Below are positions 1 through 5,506 of a stretch of DNA of 5,506 bases, in pieces (within the stretch, counting starts at the first letter, position 1; every line of letters begins with the position of its first letter). The position numbers and the translations under genes were made by a program. The notes under the pieces were generated by a model. It saw nothing but the letters and a program-made list of their open reading frames with translations, ran no database searches and was not told the origin of the DNA. The stretch is from Eubacteriaceae bacterium UBA7485 (GTDB lineage Bacteria > Bacillota > Clostridia > Eubacteriales > Eubacteriaceae), in assembly GCA_002478485.1 (NCBI GenBank), contig DLOL01000080.1:3875-9380 (forward strand). Direction: 5' to 3'.

Positions 1-718
1 CCTCGCTTGCGCCTTCAACGGCGTATCCTGTGCCTGCAAGTCTTAACATTTCGATATCATTTTCCTGGTCTCCGAAAGCGATGCCTTCTTTCGGATCAAT
101 CTCAAGCTTCTTCAGAAGCCGCTCAAGCGCATGGCCCTTGCTGCTTTCGGGACTGACGAAATGGATCCAGTCATTTCCGGATAACGAGATCTTCAGGTCC
201 GGATACTTCTCGCTGAATGCATCAAAATCTTCTTTCTTATAAGAAGGAATCTTTGCGGTGATTTTAAGTACGGGCTTCTGAATTTCATCAAAGCGATCCA
301 CCGTCTCAAAATTATAATGAAGAATCTCCACCATGATTTTTTGAAGATCTTTGTCATGGTTGAGCACGTAGGTGTGATCAGGAGTGGAGACAAAGATGTG
401 GGCATCCGGGTTTTTTTGAATCTCCTTAATCAAAGGACCGGTAAGGGAGGGTTCCAGAGTCTCAGAAACCAGAATGTCATCCTCATGGACGGCGAGTGTT
501 TCGTTTTCTGCGATGTAATAGACCTTGTCTTCCACCGGGGCGAACAGGTTCTTTTCGTTTTCAAGCTGCCTTCCGCTTGCCACGATGAAGGTGATGCCCT
601 GTTCGATGAAGAGGTCCACGAGCGCGAAGAACTCATCAGGAATCGGATCATTTTCATGCTTGAGGAGCGTTCCGTCAATGTCGGTTACAATGTATTTCAA
701 AGAATGGGGTTTTTCCAT
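1..718 (-). CDS. Cof-type HAD-superfamily phosphatase, partial (C-terminus beyond left edge)
   Basis: Reading leftwards from ATG at 718, about 239 codons run without a stop to the window edge. The four HAD motifs are visible: nucleophile motif DIDGTLL with Asp13 and Asp15, motif II Ser48 in IVASGR, motif III Lys194 in SSKGHAL, and acidic motif IV GDQENDIEML (Asp217, Asn220, Asp221). The long insert between motifs II and III is the C2-type cap of the Cof/YidA subfamily. These are cytoplasmic Mg-dependent phosphatases of sugar phosphates, nucleotides or flavin/pyridoxal phosphates; the substrate cannot be told here. The family is usually about 265-270 residues, so roughly 25-30 C-terminal residues are missing. 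An in-frame ATG lies at 736, but 718 is preferred because a GGAG sits at 731-734 (spacer slightly long, 12 nt); an in-frame TAA at about 755-757 closes the frame upstream. It is divergent from the restriction genes and probably functionally unrelated host backbone. Confidence 0.9.
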   Translation of the reverse strand, partial: MEKPHSLKYIVTDIDGTLLKHENDPIPDEFFALVDLFIEQGITFIVASGRQLENEKNLFAPVEDKVYYIAENETLAVHEDDILVSETLEPSLTGPLIKEIQKNPDAHIFVSTPDHTYVLNHDKDLQKIMVEILHYNFETVDRFDEIQKPVLKITAKIPSYKKEDFDAFSEKYPDLKISLSGNDWIHFVSPESSKGHALERLLKKLEIDPKEGIAFGDQENDIEMLRLAGTGYAVEGASE

Positions 719-755
719 TGGACGTTTGTTCTCCATCAGTAAATTCAATATAAGT

Positions 756-764
756 TATATACCA
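756..764 (-). promoter_or_regulatory. Possible extended -10 promoter of the HAD phosphatase gene
   Basis: On the minus strand the sequence TGGTATATA fits an extended -10 element (TGn followed by TATATA, 4 of 6 matches to TATAAT). It lies about 38 nt upstream of the chosen ATG, a suitable place for a short leader. No convincing -35 hexamer is seen 17 nt further upstream, so this is only a candidate. Confidence 0.25.
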
Positions 765-1050
765 CTAAATTTTGAAATGGTTAGGGTCCATCACATGATA
801 ACGAGTTCAAACCATTGTCCGACAAAAGATAAAGAAATGCTGAAAGAAAAACCGGAAATGGAAAATTGTTTTTTGTATACTCGGGACCGGTACACTTGTC
901 TGATCCCGTTGATTGAGGAGTGAAAGACAAGGCGGATGATCAGGAGGATGGAAGACTGAGTAGTGGAAAATATCGGCTGTAGATTTTAGATGATTTAAAC
1001 CGAGTCACATAAAATGAGAAACTCCATCAACGAACGAAAGAGAAAGACTG
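765..1050. other. Intergenic stretch without a recognisable gene
   Basis: No coding frame with a ribosome binding site or recognisable protein is seen on either strand. Small features include a perfect short palindrome TTGTC-C-GACAA at 815-825 and a loose inverted pair CGGGA/TCCCG near 880-910 that could form a weak hairpin. The plus-strand frame open through part of this region is the antisense of the HAD gene running on into noncoding DNA. Because an intrinsic terminator follows at 1051, a small rightward transcript or a remnant of a lost gene is possible, but no promoter could be assigned. Confidence 0.4.
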
Positions 1051-1089
1051 ACCCGTCCCATTCAGAACTGAATCTGACGGGTTGTTTTT
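1051..1089 (+). terminator. Rho-independent terminator with no visible gene in front of it
   Basis: ACCCGTC at 1051-1057 pairs with GACGGGT at 1076-1082. Inside it ATTCAG at 1060-1065 pairs with CTGAAT at 1068-1073, giving a long two-part stem with small internal bulges. The stem is followed by TGTTTTT at 1083-1089, the U-tract expected for rightward termination. On the opposite strand the stem is followed only by a mixed T/C stretch, so leftward termination would be weaker. It may insulate the restriction operon from read-through, end a small RNA, or be left from a lost gene. Confidence 0.65.
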
Positions 1090-1112
1090 GTGCTAATAAA
1101 ATAGCGCAAAAA
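1090..1112. promoter_or_regulatory. Operator-like repeat, copy 1 (upstream of the promoter)
   Basis: This 23-bp segment matches 1176-1198 at 21 of 23 positions in the same orientation. Its core GCTAATAAAATAGC at 1092-1105 is an inverted repeat (GCTA-N6-TAGC) with one mismatch in the inner arms. It begins where the preceding terminator's T-tract ends and is centred about 67 bp upstream of the likely transcription start. Its pairing with the second copy suggests a dimeric regulator binding both sites; the regulator is not encoded in the window. Confidence 0.55.
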
Positions 1113-1129
1113 TAAATTCGAGAAGATAG

Positions 1130-1158
1130 TTGATCTTTGGATCATCTTTATGTATCAT
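1130..1158 (+). promoter_or_regulatory. Sigma-A-type promoter of the S-like gene/hsdR operon
   Basis: TTGATC at 1130-1135 (4 of 6 to TTGACA) and TATCAT at 1153-1158 (5 of 6 to TATAAT) are separated by exactly 17 nt. Transcription would start near 1165, leaving a leader of about 47 nt before the ATG at 1212. The promoter lies between two operator-like repeats, so repression by DNA looping or by a block just after the start site is plausible. Confidence 0.65.
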
Positions 1159-1175
1159 ATAGACACAAACAAAAC

Positions 1176-1198
1176 GTGCTATTAAAATAGCGCAAGAA
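1176..1198. promoter_or_regulatory. Operator-like repeat, copy 2 (downstream of the promoter)
   Basis: Second copy of the 23-bp repeat. Its core GCTATTAAAATAGC at 1178-1191 is a perfect inverted repeat with GCTATT and AATAGC arms around AA. It is centred about 20 bp after the likely transcription start and abuts the ribosome binding site AAAGGAG at 1197-1203, so a bound protein would block transcription, or an RNA hairpin could affect initiation of translation. The distance between copy centres is 86 bp, about eight helical turns, compatible with both sites facing the same side of the helix. Confidence 0.6.
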
Positions 1199-1211
1199 AG
1201 GAGAGGCGGGA

Positions 1212-1775
1212 ATGCTTCAGTTTGAAAGTGGTACTCCGATCTTCCGCATACGGGAAGGTACTGAAGAGAAACTACCAACTTACCTCTATTATACACAGGA
1301 AATGTTCAGTTCGGATATGAACTGCGAAGTTTGTGAAGAGCCCGAAGAAACCCGAGAAGTCCGAACAGGGGATCCGGTGAAGACCCTACAAACCGGGGAC
1401 GTGGTCTTCAGCCCGACTTCACAAAAGGCGGCCCTTGTCGACGCCAGGCATGATGGCTATCTCATGACCAAGAACTTTTACAGGATTATTCCTGATTCTC
1501 ACACTGATTCCGCTTATCTTGTCTATCTGATCAACGAAGATCCGGAATTTAAGAAGAACCTTAATCGAGAACGGTCGGGCGGTCTTGCGGTAGTCAGTGT
1601 GTCGGATCTTAAGAAGATCCAGTGGCCGAAGTTCCCTTCCCTGGAAATCCAGGAGAAGATCGGGCAGATCTACCTTGATCAGAAGAAGATTAGCGCGCTT
1701 ACCGCGAGAAGGACGCGCAATCAGGAGCAGCTCGTACTGGAAAGTTTAAGGAGAATAATACGTGAGGGAGAATGA
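1212..1775 (+). CDS. Half-length type I restriction-modification specificity (S) subunit
   Basis: This 187-residue protein resembles a single repeat of HsdS, the DNA-reading subunit of type I enzymes; full HsdS is about 380-450 residues with two target-recognition domains. Residues 1-135 form a TRD-like region opening with FESGTPIFRI, as seen in small S proteins. Residues 136-147 (IQWPKFPSLEIQ) match the conserved segment that ends a TRD with a 'P.P...EQ' motif. Residues 148-183 are a charged helix suited to the spacer coiled coil. Half-S proteins of other systems work as homodimers reading palindromic two-part sites; the same is inferred here. The ATG is well supported: AAAGGAG at 1197-1203 with an 8-nt spacer, and an in-frame TAG at 1188 closes the frame. 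It is the first gene of the operon and overlaps hsdR by 14 nt. No methyltransferase gene stands beside it, which is odd, since HsdS acts only with HsdM. Confidence 0.75.
   Translation: MLQFESGTPIFRIREGTEEKLPTYLYYTQEMFSSDMNCEVCEEPEETREVRTGDPVKTLQTGDVVFSPTSQKAALVDARHDGYLMTKNFYRIIPDSHTDSAYLVYLINEDPEFKKNLNRERSGGLAVVSVSDLKKIQWPKFPSLEIQEKIGQIYLDQKKISALTARRTRNQEQLVLESLRRIIREGE
1748..1753 (+). promoter_or_regulatory. Ribosome binding site that fixes the GTG start of hsdR
   Basis: AAGGAG lies inside the 3' end of the S-like gene, 8 nt before GTG at 1762. An ATG at 1772 is nearby but is in another frame and overlaps the S-gene stop as ATGA; the site therefore supports GTG as the hsdR start. Location inside the upstream gene suggests translational coupling of S and R. 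Confidence 0.75.
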
Positions 1776-4700
1776 ATTTGAACGAAGGCTCATAGAAGAG
1801 CTTGACCACGGAAAACTTCACGTGGAAGTTCGGGAAGAGAATCTTCCTGCCCTGAGGCCCAAAAACTGGACCTATGAGAAAAATATAAAAACCACTGAAC
1901 AGCTCTGGGAGAACTTCAAACGGATACTCGAGCAGCACAATCAGGACAAGCTTGACCGTCCGCTCAGTGTGACGGAATTTGCGCAGGTGAAGCGTGTGAT
2001 TGAGGAGCTCAACACGCCTTTCAAGGCCGGCCAGTTTCTTTACGGAATGAACGGTGTCTCCCAGGTGGAAGTCGACCTTGATGATGGAAAACATGTTTTC
2101 TTAACCGTTTTTGACCAGTCTCAGGTGGGAGCGGGGTCAACGGTTTACCAGGTTGTCAATCAGATCGATCGTCCGGCTGTGATTACCGGAAAGAAGGACA
2201 GGCGGTTTGACGTCACACTCCTGATCAACGGGCTTCCGATCATTCAAATCGAACTCAAGAAAGATACACATACGGTAAGCGAAGCGTTTAACCAGATGCA
2301 CCAGTATGCAGAGGAAGGGCAGTTTACAGGGATTTTCTCGACGCTTCAGATCCTGATCGGGATGACGCCGAATAATGTGCGGTATATGGCGAACATCACA
2401 GCTGAAAACTTCAACCGGTCCTTCTTTTTCCACTGGCAGAATCCGAAGTCCGGGGAAGTCGTCAGAGACTGGAAAGAGTTTACCGATTATTTTCTGTCCG
2501 TCGGGATGGGCCATAAGATGGCCACAAACTACATGATCCTGGACGGAACGGAAAACCATGAAATGCTCAAGGTGATGCGCCCCTACCAGGTGGAAGCGAC
2601 TGAGAAAGTTCTTGAGAAAATCAAGAACTACGATTTTACGGGAGGGAATGGAAAGCTTGGTTATGTCTGGCATACCACAGGCTCCGGGAAAACGATTACC
2701 TCCTTTAAGACCGCTTGGCTTGCCAGCAAACTTCCCAATGTCGACAAGGTTGTCTTTCTTGTGGACAGAAAAGCGCTTACCCAGCAGACCCTTGATGAAT
2801 ACAGAGCCTACGATCCGGAGGGAACGTCGGGAGGCGCCGCGGAAGGAGCCAGCTTCTCCAAGGTTCAGGATACCGAAAACACCAAAGAATTGAAGGACCG
2901 GCTGAACGATAACAGTGATGACATCATCATCACATCAGTCCAGAAGATGCAAAGGCTTGTTAAGAACAAGAACTTTAATGCGCCGGATAAGAACATTGTC
3001 TTCATCGTGGATGAAGCGCACCGCTCAACCGGCGGGGAGGCCTTCTCGGACATCCAAAAGAAATTCAGCCATGCGGCCTGGGTTGGATACACCGGCACGC
3101 CCATGTTTGATGACATCAAAGGCAAGAACAGCACAAAAGAAATTTTTGGAGACCTGCTTCACGCCTATACGATCCGGGAAGCCATTGCAGACCAAAACGT
3201 TTTGGGATTCCAGGTTGACTTCATGAATACGATCCCGGAAGAAGCTGTCAAGAATGATTACCTTCCGGCTTTCTTTAAAAATGAGCATCCGGAGTGGGAT
3301 GATGAAACGATTCAGCACCGGATTCGCACGATGACGGAAGCGGACATGGACGACAGCATTTCAAGATCTTTCTACGATAATAACGAAGCGCATGTCAAGG
3401 CCGTCGTGAAAGATATCATGACGAACTGGAGGAATCGGTCGGCGGAAGGAAAATACAACGGTATGCTGACCACTCATGTCGGCGGTCAGAAAGCCAGCAC
3501 GCCGATGGCGATGATGTACTTCAGAGAGTTCATGCGTGCGAATGAAACCGGAGAATACGGACAGAAACTCAAGATTGCGGCCACTTTCAGTCTGGACACT
3601 TCAAACGGGGATAACATGGTTGAAGTCAATAAAGGGCTTGAAGAAGCCATCCGGTACTATAACAAACAGTTCGGAACCAACTTTGATCTCACGACGATTG
3701 AAGAATACAAGGAAGACCTCGCGCAGAGAATCCGGAGGAACAATAAAGAAGGAGACAATCTGGATCTCGTCATTGTGGTAGATCAGCTTCTGACCGGTTT
3801 TGACGCGCCGAAGGTCAATACACTTTATGTGGACCGAACATTAAAGGGGGCCGGTCTCATCCAGGCCTATTCCAGAACCAACAGACTTGATGACCGTCAA
3901 TTCAAGCCCTACGGGCATATCGTTAATTACCGCTGGCCGAAAGAAAACGAGCGGCTGATGAACGAGGCGCTGTCCGTTTATTCAAACAAAGACAGTGCGG
4001 CAGTGCAGACAGGAGTACTCGATGGAGATGATGGGCCGATTGCTCCGAATGTGCTTGTAAAGAAGTTTAAAGAACGTGTTGAAGACACGAAGGAAATTCT
4101 TAAGACCATTGACAAGCTCACAAAGCACTACGGGAAGATTCCCCCTTCAGAAGGAGAACGGAAAGAACTTCTAAAGAAGATTCGACAATATACCCGAAAC
4201 CTATCTGCCCTGAAACAGTATGCTCCGCAAAGAGATGAGGATGGGCAGATCACACCGGGGACAGGATATGATTATGACAATCCGAATGCGCTATTAGATG
4301 AAATCGGAATAGCAGAGGATGATCATATAAGGCTAGTCACAACTCTCCTTCACGAATTGATTGAAGTAATTGGTAAAAACACTCCTGGAAATCCTCCAGG
4401 AGACGAACCTTACATTCAACTTAATCTTAAGGTTGAGCTCTTTAAAGAAGTCGAAGTCAATTACGATTACTTGACAAAACTCTTAGAAGATTTGGCCAAT
4501 CAGGTTCATGAAGGAAAGACGGAGGAAGCAGAGGCGACCCGAGAAGAAATCAGGAAGTTTGCCCTCGGGCTTGAAGACCGTCGTTATGCAAAGAAAATAG
4601 AACGTGCGGCAGAAGCCATTGCAGACCGTCAGTTTCCTCCGGCAGACTCAGAGTTGAAGTATCCGTTTTCGCTTACAAGTTCGCAAAACATCATCGAAGA

Positions 4701-4986
4701 CATTGAACATGTTATTCAAACAAATGACATGCAAAGCTTTATAGAAAAATGGGGACTCCAGGATGTCATAACAGACGATGAACTCCTTAAAATTCTTCAA
4801 AACCATATCTATGGAGAAGATGATTTAAACGGAAATAAGCAGATCACAGAACTGCTCAAGAAGGCTTCAAAAACTTATAAAGAGAAGGCGGGGTCCCATG
4901 AAGTCATAGATCTGAGCAAGATCGCCTATCGTATTGAATTGAGGCAAGCCATCAAAGAATCAGCGGACCGACTTGTACAGTCGTAA
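1762..4986 (+). CDS. hsdR: Type I restriction enzyme R subunit (HsdR), DNA translocase and nuclease
   Basis: A complete 1074-residue HsdR, near the usual length of 1000-1100. The N-terminal PD-(D/E)XK nuclease shows Asp150 (RRFDVTLL), Glu164 and Lys166 (IELKK), then a QxxxY motif with Gln178 and Tyr182. The SF2 motor follows: Walker A HTTGSGKT at 304-311 with Lys310, a motif-Ia-like VDRKAL at 334-339, DEAH box Asp417-His420, motif III GYTGTP at 442-447, GFDAPK at 679-684, and motif VI QAYSRTNR at 701-708. The remaining ~350 residues are the helical C-terminal domain that in this family docks onto the M2S methyltransferase. All catalytic residues seen are intact, so the subunit should be active if HsdM and HsdS are supplied. 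In the complex it pulls DNA past the bound enzyme using ATP and cuts at distant sites of unmethylated DNA. Translation starts at GTG. Base composition drops from about 50-60% GC to about 32-43% at 4261-4500 and again at 4681-4860, suggesting a recombinant 3' end. No terminator follows. Confidence 0.96.
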   Translation: MRENEFERRLIEELDHGKLHVEVREENLPALRPKNWTYEKNIKTTEQLWENFKRILEQHNQDKLDRPLSVTEFAQVKRVIEELNTPFKAGQFLYGMNGVSQVEVDLDDGKHVFLTVFDQSQVGAGSTVYQVVNQIDRPAVITGKKDRRFDVTLLINGLPIIQIELKKDTHTVSEAFNQMHQYAEEGQFTGIFSTLQILIGMTPNNVRYMANITAENFNRSFFFHWQNPKSGEVVRDWKEFTDYFLSVGMGHKMATNYMILDGTENHEMLKVMRPYQVEATEKVLEKIKNYDFTGGNGKLGYVWHTTGSGKTITSFKTAWLASKLPNVDKVVFLVDRKALTQQTLDEYRAYDPEGTSGGAAEGASFSKVQDTENTKELKDRLNDNSDDIIITSVQKMQRLVKNKNFNAPDKNIVFIVDEAHRSTGGEAFSDIQKKFSHAAWVGYTGTPMFDDIKGKNSTKEIFGDLLHAYTIREAIADQNVLGFQVDFMNTIPEEAVKNDYLPAFFKNEHPEWDDETIQHRIRTMTEADMDDSISRSFYDNNEAHVKAVVKDIMTNWRNRSAEGKYNGMLTTHVGGQKASTPMAMMYFREFMRANETGEYGQKLKIAATFSLDTSNGDNMVEVNKGLEEAIRYYNKQFGTNFDLTTIEEYKEDLAQRIRRNNKEGDNLDLVIVVDQLLTGFDAPKVNTLYVDRTLKGAGLIQAYSRTNRLDDRQFKPYGHIVNYRWPKENERLMNEALSVYSNKDSAAVQTGVLDGDDGPIAPNVLVKKFKERVEDTKEILKTIDKLTKHYGKIPPSEGERKELLKKIRQYTRNLSALKQYAPQRDEDGQITPGTGYDYDNPNALLDEIGIAEDDHIRLVTTLLHELIEVIGKNTPGNPPGDEPYIQLNLKVELFKEVEVNYDYLTKLLEDLANQVHEGKTEEAEATREEIRKFALGLEDRRYAKKIERAAEAIADRQFPPADSELKYPFSLTSSQNIIEDIEHVIQTNDMQSFIEKWGLQDVITDDELLKILQNHIYGEDDLNGNKQITELLKKASKTYKEKAGSHEVIDLSKIAYRIELRQAIKESADRLVQS
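4382..4402 (+). repeat. Perfect 8-bp hairpin inside hsdR
   Basis: CTCCTGGA at 4382-4389 and TCCAGGAG at 4395-4402 form a perfect stem around the 5-nt loop AATCC. It encodes the Pro/Gly-rich linker TPGNPPGDE of HsdR and lies in the first low-GC patch. No T-tract follows, so it is not an intrinsic terminator. It may be chance or a recombination scar. Confidence 0.5.
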
Positions 4987-5506
4987 TCTTGGGAACAGCG
5001 TAACCTCAGTGAAATTGCTAATAGGATCACGAGAAAAAACGAGCGTTTAGAAACAGAACTTCCTTTAACAATTTCTGCTCAATATGGATTAGTAGATCAA
5101 GAGAACTTTTTCAACAAACGAGTCGCCAGCAAAGATATATCAGGCTACTTTGTCATCAAAAATGGAGAGTTTGCATACAATAAAAGCACATCTTCAAGTA
5201 GTCCGGTAGGCGCAATTAAAAGATTAGAAGCTTATGATAAGGGTGCGTTATCAACTCTTTATATAATCTTTGCATTAAAGAATGATAATAAGGTACTATC
5301 TGATTTTTTAACAGCTTATTTTGAAGGAACAAGATGGCATCGTGAAATTAGAAATATTGCTACGGAAGGAGCTAGAAATCATGGGTTACTTAACGTATCT
5401 CCATCAGATTTCATGAATATTGAATTAGTTCTTCCTCATTCAGATAAAGAGAAAAGAAAAATTGGTCTTTTTTTCAACCAAATGAACAACATTATCGCTG
5501 TTCACC
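4987..5506 (+). pseudogene. hsdS: Start-less HsdS fragment (TRD half), silent cassette or relic, cut by right edge
   Basis: The 173 codons following the hsdR TAA are open to the window end and encode a typical HsdS half-repeat. It begins SWEQRNLSEIANRI, the conserved entry to a target-recognition domain in lactobacillar and staphylococcal HsdS, followed by LPLTISAQYGLVDQ, FFNKRVASKDISGYF, NGEFAYNKSTSS and LSTLYIIF. It ends with IGLFFNQMNNIIAVH, the exit into the spacer helix. There is no start codon at the 5' end: the frame continues directly from the stop codon of hsdR, no ribosome binding site is seen, and the first ATG in frame is at 5413, deep in the domain. The N-terminal leader that normally precedes WEQR is therefore missing. 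GC is only about 28-38%, unlike most of hsdR. It may be a silent donor cassette for hsdS shuffling, or a decayed gene; what follows beyond the edge would decide. TRD identity is recognised by pattern only. Confidence 0.8.

Noticed and set aside
815..825. Short palindrome TTGTC-C-GACAA as an operator
   Set aside because: It is only 11 bp, occurs once, and has no convincing promoter at the right distance.
317..923. Plus-strand open frames across the left part of the window
   Set aside because: They are antisense to the HAD phosphatase, which shows all four catalytic motifs; the plus-strand products have no recognisable domain and no good ribosome binding site.
1090..1198. The two repeats as a CRISPR array or as phage attachment sites
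   Set aside because: Only two copies exist, with a single 63-bp interval that holds a promoter, and no integrase or cas gene is present; operators explain them better.
1604..1620. Perfect inverted repeat GGATCTT-AAG-AAGATCC in the S-like gene
   Set aside because: It follows from the codons for Asp-Leu-Lys-Lys-Ile in a conserved protein segment, has a 3-nt loop and no T-tract, so it is probably chance.
1699..3318. Minus-strand open frames inside the S gene and hsdR
   Set aside because: They lie opposite a gene with intact motifs throughout and look like compositional shadows without start signals.
4987..5506. The S fragment as a C-terminal extension of HsdR made by stop-codon read-through
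   Set aside because: The stop is TAA, the strongest against read-through, and HsdR already has a complete C-terminal domain; shared frame has a one-in-three chance of arising by accident.

Overview
The window looks like a chromosomal segment from a Gram-positive bacterium of the Bacillota, probably Lactobacillales or a relative. This rests on strong AAAGGAG/AAGGAG-type ribosome binding sites with 8-nt spacers, a sigma-A-like promoter with a 17-nt spacer, a Cof-type HAD phosphatase, and a specificity-subunit fragment opening with the WEQR motif common in lactobacillar and staphylococcal HsdS. GC is moderate (about 45-55%) over most of the window and clearly lower at the right end. Genus cannot be set from the sequence alone.

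Layout: (1) Positions 1-718, minus strand: the N-terminal ~239 residues of a Cof-type HAD phosphatase that runs off the left edge. (2) 719-1211: a ~490-bp divergent intergenic region. It holds a weak leftward promoter candidate, a stretch with no recognisable gene, an orphan rightward intrinsic terminator, and a compact control region made of a good promoter bracketed by two near-identical 23-bp repeats with palindromic cores. (3) 1212-1775: a 187-residue half-length type I restriction-modification specificity (S) subunit. (4) 1762-4986: a complete 1074-residue type I restriction subunit (HsdR) that starts at GTG and overlaps the S gene by 14 nt. (5) 4987-5506: an open frame encoding one target-recognition-domain half of a different HsdS. 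It has no start codon, sits in frame directly after the hsdR stop, and is cut by the right edge.

How the parts fit: S-like gene and hsdR form one transcription unit from the promoter at 1130-1158, probably translationally coupled. Type I enzymes need a methyltransferase subunit (HsdM), and none is encoded here, so it must lie beyond the right edge, elsewhere in the genome, or have been lost. The start-less S fragment and the GC drop inside the 3' part of hsdR suggest that the right half was assembled by recombination. The fragment may be a silent specificity cassette or a relic. I do not see a clearly new system. The most distinctive points are the paired operator-like repeats around the promoter, the half-S/R pair without M, and the start-less S cassette abutting hsdR.
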